Source of the DNA: Caenispirillum bisanense
Lineage (GTDB): Bacteria > Pseudomonadota > Alphaproteobacteria > Rhodospirillales > Rhodospirillaceae
Reading direction: 5' to 3'
Assembly (NCBI RefSeq): GCF_900230255.1
Contig: NZ_OCNJ01000002.1
Location: forward strand, 310,001 to 374,000
Length of the DNA: 64,000 nucleotides
Below, one piece after another: positions 17,826-31,420 of this stretch. Within the stretch, counting starts at the first letter, position 1. Each line of letters begins with the position of its first letter. The notes beneath the pieces are model-generated. The model ran no database searches and had not been told where the DNA came from. It saw only the letters and a list, made by a program, of their open reading frames with translations. The position numbers and the translations under genes are program-made.

Positions 17826-17935
17826 GGGTGAGACATGCCGTTTGCGGTTGAGGAAAGCGTCGGTGCACGGGAAATGGCTTACGGGTCAAGGACTTGCCGT
17901 GGCGCCCCCGGCCGCCGTGGGCTAGAGTGTAGCCC

Positions 17936-20218
17936 ATGAGCACCAAACCCGCCACTCCTGCGCCGACGCTGTTCGCCGCCGCCGCCGACGCGGGCGGCGC
18001 CGGGCCTTTCGCGCCCGGATCGCGGGTCGGCGTGCTGCTGCCGCTGCCGCTCGGCGGGCTCTACGACTATCGCGTGCCGCCGTCGGAGCGGGCCGGCGTG
18101 GTGGCGGGGCAGGTGGTGGAGGTGCCGCTCGGCAAGCGGCGGGAGATCGGCGTCGTGTGGGGCGCCGGCACCGGCGACGTGCCCGAGGCCAAGGTGAAGG
18201 ACCTGGTGCGCGCCTTCCCGGCGCCGCCCCTGCCGGATGTGACGCGCCGCTTCGTCGACTGGGTGGCGGCCTATACGCTCGGCGCGCCGGGGGCGGTGCT
18301 GCGCATGGCGGTCAGCGTGCCGCAGGCGCTGGAGGAGGCGCGGCCGCTCACCGTCTACGGCCTGCGCGACCCCGCCGACCCGCCGGACCTGGAGCGCATG
18401 GGACTGAAGGCGACGCGCGCCCGCCTCGCCGTGCTGCGCGCCGCCGCCGAACTGCCGCCGCTGCCCGCCGCCGAACTGGCGCGCGAGGCCGGCGTCTCCG
18501 ACGGCGTGGTGCGGTCCCTGGCCGAGGCCGGCGTGCTGGTGCCGAGCCTGGTGCAATCCCAGCTCATGCCCGACCGCCCGGACCCCGAGCATCCCGGCCC
18601 CGACCTGTCGGGCCTGCAGGCCGACGTGGCGGAAGACCTGCGCCGCCGGGTGCGGGCGCACGAGTTCTCCGTCGCGCTGCTGGAAGGGGTCACCGGGTCG
18701 GGCAAGACGGAAGTGTATTTCGAGGCGGTGGCCGAGGCCTTGCGCCAGGGCCGCCAGGTGCTGGTGCTGGTGCCGGAAATCAGCCTCACCGGCCAGTGGC
18801 TCGCCCGCTTCCGCCGGCGCTTCGGTGCAGCACCCCTGGAATGGCATTCCGAACTCACCGCAGCCCGTCGCCGCGACACCTGGCGGGCGGTGGCGGAGGG
18901 GCGGGCGGCCGTGGTGGTGGGGGCGCGCTCGGCGCTGTTCCTGCCCTACCCGGACCTCGGCCTCATCGTGGTGGACGAGGAACACGAGCAGGCCTTCAAG
19001 CAGGAGGAGGGCGTGCTCTATCACGCCCGCGACATGGCGGTGGTGCGCGGCCAGCTGGGGTCGATCCCGGTGGTGCTGGCCTCGGCCACGCCGTCGCTGG
19101 AGACGGTGCTCAACGCCGAGGCCGGGCGTTACGACCGCCTGCACCTGCCGGTGCGCCATGCCGGCGCCGAGATGCCGGCCATGGACGTGGTCGACATGCG
19201 CCGCTTCCCGCCCGAGAAGGGCGACTGGGGCCGCTCGTGGCTGGCGCCGACGGTGGTGGAGGCGGTGACGCAGACCCTGGAGAAGGGGGAGCAGGTGCTG
19301 CTCTTCCTCAATCGCCGCGGCTATGCGCCGCTGACCCTCTGCCGCACCTGCGGCTACCGCATCCAGTGCCCCAACTGCACCGCCTGGCTGGTGGAGCACC
19401 GGCTGGTGAAGCGACTCGTCTGCCACCACTGCGGCCATTCGGCGCCCCTGCCCAAGGAATGCCCGAGCTGCGGCGCCGAGGACACGCTGGCGGCCTGCGG
19501 CCCCGGCGTCGAACGCCTGGCCGAGGAGGTGCAGGGCCGCTGGCCGCAGGCGCGCTCGGTGGTGGTCGCCTCCGACACCCTCGGCGGGCCGAGCGCCGTG
19601 GCGGCCATGATGGAGCGCATCGCGGCGCACGAGGTCGACCTGCTCATCGGCACCCAGGTGCTCGCCAAGGGCCACCACTTCCCGGAGCTGACCCTGGTGG
19701 CCGTGGTCGATTCGGACCTCGGCCTCTCGGGTGGCGACCTGCGGGCGGCGGAACGCACGTGGCAGTTGCTGACCCAGGTGGCGGGACGCGCCGGGCGCGG
19801 CGAGAAGCCGGGACGGGTGATGCTGCAGACCTATCAGCCCGACCACCCGGTGCTGCACGCGCTCGCGACCGGCGACGCCGAGTCGTTCCTGGAGGCGGAA
19901 ACCGAGGGCCGCCGCGCCGCCAGCATGCCGCCCTTCGGGCGCCTGGCGGCGCTCATCGTCTCCGGCGAGGACGAGGCGGCGGTGGACTCCACCTGCCGCG
20001 CGCTCGCCGCGGCGGCACCGCGCGACCCGGCGGTGGAGGTGCTCGGCCCGGCGCCGGCGCCGCTGGCGCTGCTTCGGGGTAGGCATCGGCGTCGGTTCCT
20101 GGTAAAGACGCCGCGCGGCATGCGGATTCAGCCGGTGATGCGGGGGTGGCTCACCAAAGTGCGGGTTCCTCACAGCGTGCGCGTGCAGGTGGACGTCGAT
20201 CCCTACAGCTTTCTCTAG
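17936..20218 (+). CDS. priA: Primosomal protein N' (replication restart helicase)
   Basis: 760 aa. It reloads the replisome at stalled forks. An N-terminal 3'BD-like domain ([18 protein letters not shown]) precedes Walker A at about residue 250 ([12 protein letters not shown]) and the DEEH box at about 345 ([15 protein letters not shown]). Eight Zn-ligand cysteines in four CxxC pairs sit between about 468 and 514 ([34 protein letters not shown]). The C-terminal helicase motif is [12 protein letters not shown]. It diverges from fsa with a 110-bp gap and is followed by a 222-bp gap before atpH. Confidence 0.96.
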   Translation: MSTKPATPAPTLFAAAADAGGAGPFAPGSRVGVLLPLPLGGLYDYRVPPSERAGVVAGQVVEVPLGKRREIGVVWGAGTGDVPEAKVKDLVRAFPAPPLPDVTRRFVDWVAAYTLGAPGAVLRMAVSVPQALEEARPLTVYGLRDPADPPDLERMGLKATRARLAVLRAAAELPPLPAAELAREAGVSDGVVRSLAEAGVLVPSLVQSQLMPDRPDPEHPGPDLSGLQADVAEDLRRRVRAHEFSVALLEGVTGSGKTEVYFEAVAEALRQGRQVLVLVPEISLTGQWLARFRRRFGAAPLEWHSELTAARRRDTWRAVAEGRAAVVVGARSALFLPYPDLGLIVVDEEHEQAFKQEEGVLYHARDMAVVRGQLGSIPVVLASATPSLETVLNAEAGRYDRLHLPVRHAGAEMPAMDVVDMRRFPPEKGDWGRSWLAPTVVEAVTQTLEKGEQVLLFLNRRGYAPLTLCRTCGYRIQCPNCTAWLVEHRLVKRLVCHHCGHSAPLPKECPSCGAEDTLAACGPGVERLAEEVQGRWPQARSVVVASDTLGGPSAVAAMMERIAAHEVDLLIGTQVLAKGHHFPELTLVAVVDSDLGLSGGDLRAAERTWQLLTQVAGRAGRGEKPGRVMLQTYQPDHPVLHALATGDAESFLEAETEGRRAASMPPFGRLAALIVSGEDEAAVDSTCRALAAAAPRDPAVEVLGPAPAPLALLRGRHRRRFLVKTPRGMRIQPVMRGWLTKVRVPHSVRVQVDVDPYSFL

Positions 20219-20440
20219 CGTCGGGGGGAGGGGCGAAAGCCGCGGCAGGCGGGCGCGGGCGGGGGCAAAACCTGCCCGAAAGGGTCGCCCCGGGCGCTTG
20301 CAACGCCATGCCGGTTATGCTAACTACCTCACGCGCTTGCGGGGGACTGACTTGGCGCAGGTACGCTTTTGCGTGTAAATCCAAATCGTTAAGCGGTTTC
20401 TTCCAGCGTCTTCAACGCACTACACTGGGGCTAGTCGCAC

Positions 20441-20997
20441 GTGGCATCCGAAACAGCAACTACCGGCCTGGCCGACCGCTACGCCTCGGCGCTCTTCGAG
20501 CTCGCCGAGGAAAAGGGCGTCCTGGACCAGGTGGCCGGCGACCTGCGCGATCTCAAGGCCATGATCGCCGAGAGCGCCGACTTCCGTCGCTTCGTCGAGA
20601 GCCCTGTGCTGTCGCGCGAGGAGCAGGTCAAGGGCGTGACCGCGCTGGCCGAAAAGGCCGGCATGCAGGACCTCACCCGCAACTTCCTGGGCCTTGCGGC
20701 CTCCAATCGCCGGCTGTTCGCGCTGCCCGGCTTCATTGGCGGCTTCCTGGCCAAGCTCGCCGCCATGCGCGGCGAGATGACGGCCGACGTCGTCTCCGCC
20801 AAGCCGCTGACCGACGCGCAGCGCGACGCCCTGGCCGCCTCGCTGAAGCAGGCGACCGGCAAGGACGTGGCGCTCTCGACGGCTGTCGATCCCGCGCTGA
20901 TCGGTGGCCTGATCGTCCGCGTCGGGTCGCGCATGATCGACAATTCTCTCCGCACGAAGCTGCAAAGACTTCAGCTCGCCATGAAAGGGGTTGGGTG

Positions 20998-20998
<1 letters not shown>
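20441..20998 (+). CDS. atpH: ATP synthase F1 subunit delta
   Basis: 185 aa with a GTG start. [24 protein letters not shown] is the N-terminal helical bundle that binds alpha. The C-terminal [28 protein letters not shown] binds the peripheral stalk. It is the first gene of atpHAGDC. The 222-bp leader (20219-20440) presumably holds the operon promoter, but I see no convincing single match, only weak candidates such as TACACT at 20421-20426. The stop overlaps the atpA start as TGATG. Confidence 0.95.
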
Positions 20999-22533
<1,535 letters not shown>

Positions 22534-22574
22534 TCGACGGCATCCGCAACGGCTGAAGGAAGGGTATCCACTCC

Positions 22575-24969
<2,395 letters not shown>

Positions 24970-25088
24970 GCGGGTTCGGGTCACAGAGGTCGGGAGCGGC
25001 CGGACACCTCGTCCCGCCGCTCCCCGTCTTCGGATAGGTTGGGCCCGCGCGCCGCGTTTCGGTGCATCAAGGGCCGTCGGAGGTACCC

Positions 25089-25490
25089 ATGGCGGAAACG
25101 CTTGAGTTCGAACTGGTCTCGCCGGAGAAGCTGCTGGTCTCCGAGCCGGTCGAGATGGTGGTGGTGCCCGGCGCCGAGGGTAACTTCGGTGCCCTGCCGC
25201 GCCACGCGCCCATGCTGACGACGGTGCGCCCCGGCGTGCTGGACATCTACAAGGGCGGCAAGGTCGAGAGCCGCATCTTCGTGGCCGGCGGCTTCGCCGA
25301 AGTCAACGAAGAGCGCTGCACCGTGCTGGCCGAAGAGGCCGTGCGCCTGGAGCAGCTGACCGGCGACGTCGTCGAGAAGCGCCTGCAGGCCGCCCGCGAC
25401 GCCTCGCAGGAAGCCGACACGCCGGCCGAGAAGGCCCAGGCGCAGCGCCAGCTCGCCATCGCCGAGGCCATGCGCGCCGCGATCGCCTGA
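25089..25490 (+). CDS. atpC: ATP synthase F1 subunit epsilon
   Basis: 133 aa, start at MAETLEFELVSPEKLL. The N-terminal beta-sandwich includes VVVPGAEGNFGALPRHAPMLTTVRPG. The C-terminal two-helix part (ARDASQEADTPAEKAQAQRQ) is the regulatory extension. It is the last gene of the operon and is followed by a strong terminator. Confidence 0.96.
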   Translation: MAETLEFELVSPEKLLVSEPVEMVVVPGAEGNFGALPRHAPMLTTVRPGVLDIYKGGKVESRIFVAGGFAEVNEERCTVLAEEAVRLEQLTGDVVEKRLQAARDASQEADTPAEKAQAQRQLAIAEAMRAAIA

Positions 25491-25517
25491 TCGCCCGCTG
25501 CCCGCGTCGGACAGACG

Positions 25518-25555
25518 AAGGCCGGCCGCCCCCACGGGCGGCCGGCCTTTTCTCT
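25518..25555 (+). terminator. Intrinsic terminator of atpHAGDC
   Basis: A 14-bp perfect stem (AAGGCCGGCCGCCC at 25518-25531, GGGCGGCCGGCCTT at 25536-25549) has a 4-base loop and a TTTTCTCT tail. It is 27 bases beyond the atpC stop. Confidence 0.9.
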
Positions 25556-25594
25556 GGCCGCGGGGAGGGCGCACCCCCCGCCCGGGCCGTCGCG

Positions 25595-25984
25595 TCACAG
25601 CCCGTCGACGATCGCCTTCAGGCGACCGCCCACCTCGCCGGCGACGGCGGCCAGCGCGGGGTTGTCCACCGCGCGCATGCTGGCGGCGGGATCGACGGCG
25701 GCGACCTCCACGGTGCCGTCCTCGGTTTCGCGCACCACCACGTTGCACGGCAGCATGGTCCCGATGTGCGGCTCCGCCGTCAGGGCCTTGTGGGCGAGCG
25801 TCGGATTGCAGGCGCCCAGAATGCGGTAGGGCGCGACCTCGGCGCCGATCTTCTGCCGCAGCACCGCCTGCACGTCGATCTCGGTCAGCACGCCGAAGCC
25901 GTCCTGCTTCAGGGCGTCGGTGACCCGCTCCACGGCGGCGTCGAAGGCTATTCCGGGCAGGGTGCGGGTGAAGGTGTAGGTCAT
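25595..25984 (-). CDS. DUF302 domain protein
   Basis: 129 aa. The motif set FDAAVERVTDALKQDGFGVLTEIDVQAVLRQKIG, YRILGACNPTLAHKAL and IGTMLPCNVVVRE is the whole DUF302 fold. The conserved Cys pair (ACNP and LPCN) is present. These proteins are often linked to redox or sulfur metabolism, but their function is not established. It is convergent with the atp terminator. Confidence 0.9.
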   Translation of the reverse strand: MTYTFTRTLPGIAFDAAVERVTDALKQDGFGVLTEIDVQAVLRQKIGAEVAPYRILGACNPTLAHKALTAEPHIGTMLPCNVVVRETEDGTVEVAAVDPAASMRAVDNPALAAVAGEVGGRLKAIVDGL

Positions 25985-26079
25985 CGGGTCCTCCGTGCAT
26001 GGCTTAGGGAATGCTCATATACGAGACCCTGCATGCGGCCGTTGCCCGGCGGCCGAGGAAAACAGCGGCTTCCACCGCT

Positions 26080-26107
26080 TTGCAAGCCGCTCGCAAGAGT
26101 GTAAAGA
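26080..26107 (+). promoter_or_regulatory. Candidate promoter of the ferritin-like gene
   Basis: TTGCAA (26080-26085), a 16-base spacer, and TAAAGA (26102-26107) lie 109 bases before the gene start. This is a sequence match only. Confidence 0.35.
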
Positions 26108-26215
26108 TGCCCGCTTGTGCGGCGCACACGGGCCGTACCTGCTTGAATGCACGCCCTTTGCGCCCACAGTGCGCAGGGGGAACAGGCGCAACGGCAACGG
26201 ACGGGTCAACCGACC

Positions 26216-27043
26216 ATGAGACATTGGACGCTCGACGACATCCCCTGGGACCGGTTCGACCCCGCGCGGGTGGACCCAGACATCCTGCGGGTGATCAAGG
26301 CGGCGGCCATGGTGGAGCGCAACGCCGCCGACTACACGGCCTACCTGCGCAACGTCTTCACCGACGACGCCTATTTCGCCGACATGTCGGCGCACTGGGA
26401 GCTGGAGGAGGTGCAGCACGGCGATGCGCTGGGCCGCTGGGCGGAGATGGCCGACCCCACCTTCGACTACGCCGACGCCTTCCGCCGCTTCCGCGAGGGC
26501 TACCAGATCCAGCTCGACGCCACCGAGTCGATCCGCGGCTCGCGCACGGGCGAGCTGATCGCCCGTTGCATCGTCGAAACCGGCACCAGCTCCATCTATT
26601 CCGCCCTGCGCGACGCCACCGACGAACCGGTGCTGAAGGAGATCTGCCACCGCATCGCCGGCGACGAGTTCCGCCACTACAAGATGTTCTACACCCACAT
26701 GCAGAAGTACCTGGAGCGCGAGAACGTCCCGACGTGGAAGCGCATCCTGGTCGCCGTGTCGCGCATCAAGGAGTCGGAGGACGACGAGCTGGCCATGGCC
26801 TACCACGTCGCCAACTTCCCGGCCGACGCGCCCTACGACCGCCGCTCGGCCAGCTTCGCCTATGCGGCGCGGGCCTTCAGCCTGTACCGGCCGACCCATG
26901 TGGAGCGGGCCTCCAACATGGTCCTGAAGGCGGCGGGCATCAGCCCGCAGGGTCGGTTCGGGCGATTCTTCGGCACCATGATGTGGCGCTACGTCGCCAG
27001 CCGGGCGCGCCGTATGACGCAGGAACTGAAGGCCGCGGCCTGA
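26216..27043 (+). CDS. Ferritin-like di-iron protein
   Basis: 275 aa, start at MRHWTLDDIPWDRFD. The helical bundle carries the ligand pattern of di-iron carboxylate proteins: E in MVERNAADY, EEVQHGDAL (E-x2-H), E in ATESIRGSR or VETGTSS, and DEFRHYKMF (E-x2-H). This pattern occurs in acyl-ACP desaturase-like and rubrerythrin-like oxidases. The substrate is unknown. It stands alone, with about 230 bp of leader and 175 bp before the GGDEF gene. Confidence 0.75.
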   Translation: MRHWTLDDIPWDRFDPARVDPDILRVIKAAAMVERNAADYTAYLRNVFTDDAYFADMSAHWELEEVQHGDALGRWAEMADPTFDYADAFRRFREGYQIQLDATESIRGSRTGELIARCIVETGTSSIYSALRDATDEPVLKEICHRIAGDEFRHYKMFYTHMQKYLERENVPTWKRILVAVSRIKESEDDELAMAYHVANFPADAPYDRRSASFAYAARAFSLYRPTHVERASNMVLKAAGISPQGRFGRFFGTMMWRYVASRARRMTQELKAAA

Positions 27044-27218
27044 CCCGCGGCCCGGGTAACGGCGCTTCACACCCCAGGGGGATGCTGGTAACACTTAGGG
27101 TTGGATGATTGTTTCGGGTCATGTTCGAAAACTGTAACTGGCCCGAAGGTCGACCATTGGCTAATCCGTTCGGATAAAGACCAAGCCCTGCAACCTGACT
27201 CCGGGAACGCCCCCCACC

Positions 27219-29705
27219 ATGGCCGGAGCCGCCACGCCGCCGCCGCCGCAGTCCCCCACGTCGGCGAAATTCGGGATCCGGGCGAAGCTCTGGCTCGCCT
27301 TCGTCGCCATCGCCGGCATGACCGTGCTGGTGAGCGCACTCGCGTGGGCCACCTTCGCCCGCACGACGGAGGTGCTGGACCGCTTCACGGCGCAGCGCAT
27401 CCCCACCGTCGTGGCCCTGTCGCAACTGGCGCAGCGGGCCAACGCCCTGGTGGCCGGGGCGCCCGGCGTCATCTTCGCCGAGAGCGAGGCCGAGCTGACC
27501 GCCGAGTCGGCCCGCGTGACGGCGGCGGAGGAAGCCTTCCTTACGGTCCACCGGCGGGTCCAGGGCGCGCTCGGCGACACGGCGGAGGTCCGCCGGGTGG
27601 CCGAGGTGGCGGCGCGGGCGAGCGCCAACCTGCAACTGCTGCGCTCGGCCATGCGGCACCGCTGGCACCTGGCTGGCACCCAGACGCGCCTGCTGGAACA
27701 ACTGGAAGTGCTGCACCAGGAATACCGCATGCTGATCGGCGGGCCGGATCAGGCGGCGGTGATCCCGTGGGCCTTCCTGGCCGAGACGAATCGCCTGCTG
27801 GTGCTGATGGCCGGCCTGCGCGAGGCCGATTCGGCGGCGGAGGTGGCCCGGGTGCATGCCACCATCGACACCACCCTGCGCACCATCGAACGCCAGCAGG
27901 AAACCGTGATGCCCCTGCTGTCGCCGCAGATGGGCGCGGCGCTCGGCTCCTTCCTGCACCGCGTGCGCCTGCTCGCCGCCGGCCCGGACAGCCTGCCCGC
28001 CCTGCGCGCGCGGGAGATGATGGCCAAGGAAGTCGCGGCGGCGCGGCTCGAAGACCTGCAGCGGCAGGCGGGCGACCTGGACGGCGCCATCGCCACCCTG
28101 ACCTCGGAAGCGCAGCAGCTGGCCGGGCGGGAACGCACGGCGGCGACCGCCATGCTGACCCGCAGCAAGGTGGTGCTGGCGGTGGTGTCGGGGGCGGCGC
28201 TGGTCGGCGCCCTGCTCATCGCCTGGCTCTACGTCGGGCGCAGCGTCATCCGCCGCCTGTCGCGGCTGGAACACAGCATGCGGGCCATCGCCGCCGGCGA
28301 CCTCGACCATCCGGTGCCGGTGGACGGCGCCGACGAGGTGACGGCCATGGGCCGCACCCTCACCACCTTCCGCGACGCCATGGGGCGGGTCGCCCACCTG
28401 GCCCGCCACGATCCCCTCACCGGCCTCGGCAACCGCATGGCCTTCGAGGCGGCGGTGACGGAACGGCTGGAGGCGAACGACACCGGCGCCGTCATCTACC
28501 TGAACCTGGACGGCTTCAAGGACATCAACGACACCTTCGGCCATTCCACCGGCGACCGCGTGCTGGTGGCGGTGGCCGAGCGCCTGCGCCGCCGCGCCCG
28601 CAGCGCCGACGCCGTGGTGCGCATGGGCGGCGACGACTTCGCCATCGTCGCGTCGTCGTCGGGCGAGGACGACGTCAACATCGCCGGCTATGTCGAGCAG
28701 CTGTCGCAGGCGCTGGCCCAGCCGGTGGACGTCGAGGGCCTGACCATCGAGGTCAAGGGCGCCTTCGGCATCAGCTTCTTCCCGCGCGACGGCCGCCGCC
28801 CGGCCGACCTGCTCAGCCGCGCCGAAATGGCCATGAACAACGCCAAGCAGGAGCCGGTGGGCCGGGTGCGCGTCTACACCCCGCGCATGGGCGAGCAGCA
28901 GCAGGAGCGCAAGGCCATCCGCGGCGAGCTGCGGCGCGCCATCGACGACGGCCAGTTCCGCCTGCTCTACCAGCCGAAGATCGACATCGCCTCGGGCGCC
29001 TGCGTCGGCATGGAGGCGCTGGTGCGGTGGGATCACCCGCAGCGCGGCCGCATCAGCCCCGACCAGTTCATCCCGGTGGCGGAACGCTCCGGCCTCATCG
29101 TGCCGCTCGGCGAGTGGGTAATGAACGAGGCCTGCCGCCAGAACCGCGCCTGGCGCGACGCCGGCCTGCCGCCGCTGAAGGTGGCGGTGAACGTGTCGGC
29201 CGTGCAGTTCCTCTGCCAGGACGTGGTGGACATGGTGGAACGGGCGCTGGATGCCGCCGCCCTGCCGCCGCAGGCGCTGGAGGTGGAGATCACCGAAAGC
29301 ATCATCATGACCGACGGCGCCAAGGTCATGCGCCTGCTCGACGGCCTGCGCGGCCTCGGCGTCAGCCTCGCCATCGACGATTTCGGCACCGGCTATTCGT
29401 CGCTGTCCTACCTGAAGCGCCTGCGCGTCAACTGCCTGAAGATCGACCAGTCCTTCGTGCGCGAGATGCTGCGCAACGAGGACGACGTGCGCATCACCCG
29501 CGCCATCCTCAACATCGCCCGCGACTTCGGGCTCGAGGTGGTGGCCGAAGGCATCGAGACCGCCGACCACGTCGACTTCTTCCGCGCCGAGGGCTGCCAC
29601 CTGGGGCAGGGCTACTTCTGGGGCCGCCCCATGGAACCGACCGACTTCCACCGCTTCGTCGCCGACTCCGCGTCGACGGAAGGTCTGCGGGCGGTGGTGG
29701 CATGA
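27219..29705 (+). CDS. Membrane GGDEF-EAL protein with large periplasmic sensor
   Basis: 828 aa. Transmembrane helix 1 spans about 24-46, a periplasmic helical sensor 47-316, and helix 2 about 317-340, with a HAMP-like linker after it (VIRRLSRLEHSMRAIAAGDL). The GGDEF domain starts at about 392. Its motif is GGDDF (470-474), and it carries the inhibitory I-site RSAD just before it. The EAL domain has E599 plus intact NVSAVQF, EITES, DDFGTGYSS, KIDQSF, AEGIET and GQGYFW residues, so phosphodiesterase activity is likely and cyclase activity plausible. The next gene overlaps its stop. Confidence 0.93.
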   Translation: MAGAATPPPPQSPTSAKFGIRAKLWLAFVAIAGMTVLVSALAWATFARTTEVLDRFTAQRIPTVVALSQLAQRANALVAGAPGVIFAESEAELTAESARVTAAEEAFLTVHRRVQGALGDTAEVRRVAEVAARASANLQLLRSAMRHRWHLAGTQTRLLEQLEVLHQEYRMLIGGPDQAAVIPWAFLAETNRLLVLMAGLREADSAAEVARVHATIDTTLRTIERQQETVMPLLSPQMGAALGSFLHRVRLLAAGPDSLPALRAREMMAKEVAAARLEDLQRQAGDLDGAIATLTSEAQQLAGRERTAATAMLTRSKVVLAVVSGAALVGALLIAWLYVGRSVIRRLSRLEHSMRAIAAGDLDHPVPVDGADEVTAMGRTLTTFRDAMGRVAHLARHDPLTGLGNRMAFEAAVTERLEANDTGAVIYLNLDGFKDINDTFGHSTGDRVLVAVAERLRRRARSADAVVRMGGDDFAIVASSSGEDDVNIAGYVEQLSQALAQPVDVEGLTIEVKGAFGISFFPRDGRRPADLLSRAEMAMNNAKQEPVGRVRVYTPRMGEQQQERKAIRGELRRAIDDGQFRLLYQPKIDIASGACVGMEALVRWDHPQRGRISPDQFIPVAERSGLIVPLGEWVMNEACRQNRAWRDAGLPPLKVAVNVSAVQFLCQDVVDMVERALDAAALPPQALEVEITESIIMTDGAKVMRLLDGLRGLGVSLAIDDFGTGYSSLSYLKRLRVNCLKIDQSFVREMLRNEDDVRITRAILNIARDFGLEVVAEGIETADHVDFFRAEGCHLGQGYFWGRPMEPTDFHRFVADSASTEGLRAVVA

Positions 29706-30670
29706 GCCTGCTGCGGCTGGGTCTGGCGCTGGTGCTGCTGCTGGTCGCCGTCGGTCCGGCGGCCGCCGCGGTGCCGACCGCCGCCGTTGTCTTCGACATC
29801 GGCGGCAAGATGGACAAGAGCTTCATGCAGCTCGGCTTCCAGGGTGTGCTGGCGGTGCGGCGCGAGGGGACGGCCACGCTGGTGGAATACGAGGTCGGCG
29901 ACCCGCAGCACCGCCTGGAGACGCTGCTGCGCGCCGCCGCCGAGAACACCTTCGTCATCGCCATCGGCTCCGGCCTCACCGACGCCGTGGCGCAGATCGC
30001 GCGGGAGAACCCCAACCGCCGCTTCGCCCTCATCGACGGCGAGGTGGACCTGCCCAACGTCGCCGCCATCGTCTTCGCCGACCAGGAGGCGGCCTTCCTG
30101 GCCGGCGCCATGGCCGGGCTCGCCACCCGCAGCGGCGTCGCCGCCTTCGTGGGCGGGGTCGACGTGCCGCCCATCCGCCGCTTCCGCGCCGGCTTCCGCC
30201 AGGGCTTCCTGACCACCCGCGCCGACGGCCGCGTGCTGACGGCCATGCTGGGCACCGAATCGACCGCCTGGGACGACCCGTTCAGCGCCCTGCTGCTGGC
30301 CCGCGAGCAGGTCGCCGCCGGCGCCGACGTGCTGTTCGCCGCCGCCGGCGCCAGCGGGCTCGGCGTCTATCAGGCGGCGGAGGATGCCGGCGTCTACGCC
30401 ATCGGCGTCGACGCCAACCAGAACTACCTGCACCCCGGCACCATGCTCACCAGCGCGGTGAAGCGCGTCGACCGCGCCGTGGTGGTCGCCGTCGCCATGC
30501 TGACGCGCGACCAGTGGCGCGCCGGGCCTACCGTGCTTGGCCTGAAGGAGGATGCGGTGGGCGTCGCCTTCGACGAGCACAACGCCGCCCTCACCGCCGC
30601 CATGCGCGGCGAGATCGACGCCATCCGCCGCCGTATCATCGACGGCGGGCTGGTGGTCGACACGGAGTAA
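29702..30670 (+). CDS. BMP-family periplasmic binding protein coupled to the GGDEF-EAL gene
   Basis: 322 aa. A signal peptide (about 1-23, ending PAAAA) lacks a lipobox Cys, so the protein is free in the periplasm. The mature part is a Bmp/Med-type binding protein (PF02608): VVFDIGGKMDKSFMQLGFQG, FALIDGEVDLPNVAAIVFADQEAAFLAGAMAGL, AGADVLFAAAGASGLGVYQAAED and GVDANQNYL. Family members bind purine nucleosides or related ligands for ABC uptake. No permease or ATPase is nearby. The ATG overlaps the upstream TGA (ATGA), pointing to coupled expression with the sensor. Confidence 0.88.
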   Translation: MSLLRLGLALVLLLVAVGPAAAAVPTAAVVFDIGGKMDKSFMQLGFQGVLAVRREGTATLVEYEVGDPQHRLETLLRAAAENTFVIAIGSGLTDAVAQIARENPNRRFALIDGEVDLPNVAAIVFADQEAAFLAGAMAGLATRSGVAAFVGGVDVPPIRRFRAGFRQGFLTTRADGRVLTAMLGTESTAWDDPFSALLLAREQVAAGADVLFAAAGASGLGVYQAAEDAGVYAIGVDANQNYLHPGTMLTSAVKRVDRAVVVAVAMLTRDQWRAGPTVLGLKEDAVGVAFDEHNAALTAAMRGEIDAIRRRIIDGGLVVDTE

Positions 30671-30801
30671 GGCTGCGCGGCAGCTCGGAAGCAGCCGCGC
30701 TTGTGCGTTCAGGCGCCACGCAGGCTCACGCGCCCTAAGGCGCGGCGGCCGGTCGGCCTTGCCGGCGGCCGCATGACTCATGCCGCCGCCGGTGTAAGGC
30801 G

Positions 30802-31332
30802 TCAGCCGGCGGCCAGCCGCTCCAGGGCCGCCCGGTGCAGCGCCGCGCTCTCGGCGCCGAAGCAGACGAAGCGCACGCCCTCTATCCCCTCCAGCCGCCC
30901 CAGCGCCTCGGCCACCGCGTCGACGGCGATGGGGGCTGCGCGCTGCGGCGGGAAGCCGAAGATGCCGGTGGAGATGGCGGGGAAGGCGACGGTGCGCGCC
31001 CCGATCTCCTGCGCGACCTCCAGCGACCGGCGGTAGCAGGCGGCGAGCAGCGCGTCCTCGTCGTCGCCGCCGCCGTGCCACACGGGGCCGACGGTGTGGA
31101 TGACCCAGCGGGCCGGCAGGCGGAAGCCCGGCGTCGCCTTGGCGTCCCCCGTGGCACAGCCGCCGAGCGGCCGGCAGGCCGCCAGCAGGTCCGGCCCGGC
31201 GACGCGCTGGATGGCGCCGGCGACACCGCCGCCCGGGCCGAGTTCGGCATTGGCGGCATTGACGACGGCGTCGACGTCCTGGCGGGTGATGTCGCCTTCG
31301 ACGACGGTCATGCGGGTGGTGGGGTCGGTCAT
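30802..31332 (-). CDS. Macrodomain O-acetyl-ADP-ribose deacetylase-like protein
   Basis: 176 aa. Macrodomain motifs: VVEGDITRQDVDAVVNAANAEL, GGGVAGAIQRVAG, PARWVIHTVGPVW, and ISTGIFGFPPQRAA, which binds the diphosphate. Length and motifs match the YmdB/MacroD class that hydrolyses O-acetyl-ADP-ribose or removes mono-ADP-ribose from proteins. It is separated from ppa by a terminator. Confidence 0.92.
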   Translation of the reverse strand: MTDPTTRMTVVEGDITRQDVDAVVNAANAELGPGGGVAGAIQRVAGPDLLAACRPLGGCATGDAKATPGFRLPARWVIHTVGPVWHGGGDDEDALLAACYRRSLEVAQEIGARTVAFPAISTGIFGFPPQRAAPIAVDAVAEALGRLEGIEGVRFVCFGAESAALHRAALERLAAG

Positions 31333-31359
31333 GGCGGTCCTCCTGAGTGCAGAAAGACA

Positions 31360-31392
31360 ACGCCCCGGCCGACGAGAGGTCGGCCGGGGCGT
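31360..31392 (-). terminator. Intrinsic terminator after ppa
   Basis: On the minus strand a 14-bp perfect stem (arms 31392-31379 and 31373-31360, 5-base loop) is followed by TGTCTTTCT. It is 28 bases past the ppa stop. Confidence 0.8.
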
Positions 31393-31420
31393 CGCGAACG
31401 CACGAGCGGGCAGGCGCGCC

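Noticed and set aside
20219-20440. A well-defined atp operon promoter
   Set aside because: Several AT-rich pieces (TGTAAATCC, TACACT) could serve, but none has a convincing -35 at proper spacing, so no site was annotated.
26940-29651. A 903-codon minus-strand frame over the GGDEF-EAL gene
   Set aside because: The opposite strand encodes well-conserved GGDEF and EAL domains; this frame is compositional shadow.
30671-30801. Possible terminator between the BMP gene and the macrodomain gene
   Set aside because: GC-rich partial repeats are present but I found no clean stem with a T-run on either strand.
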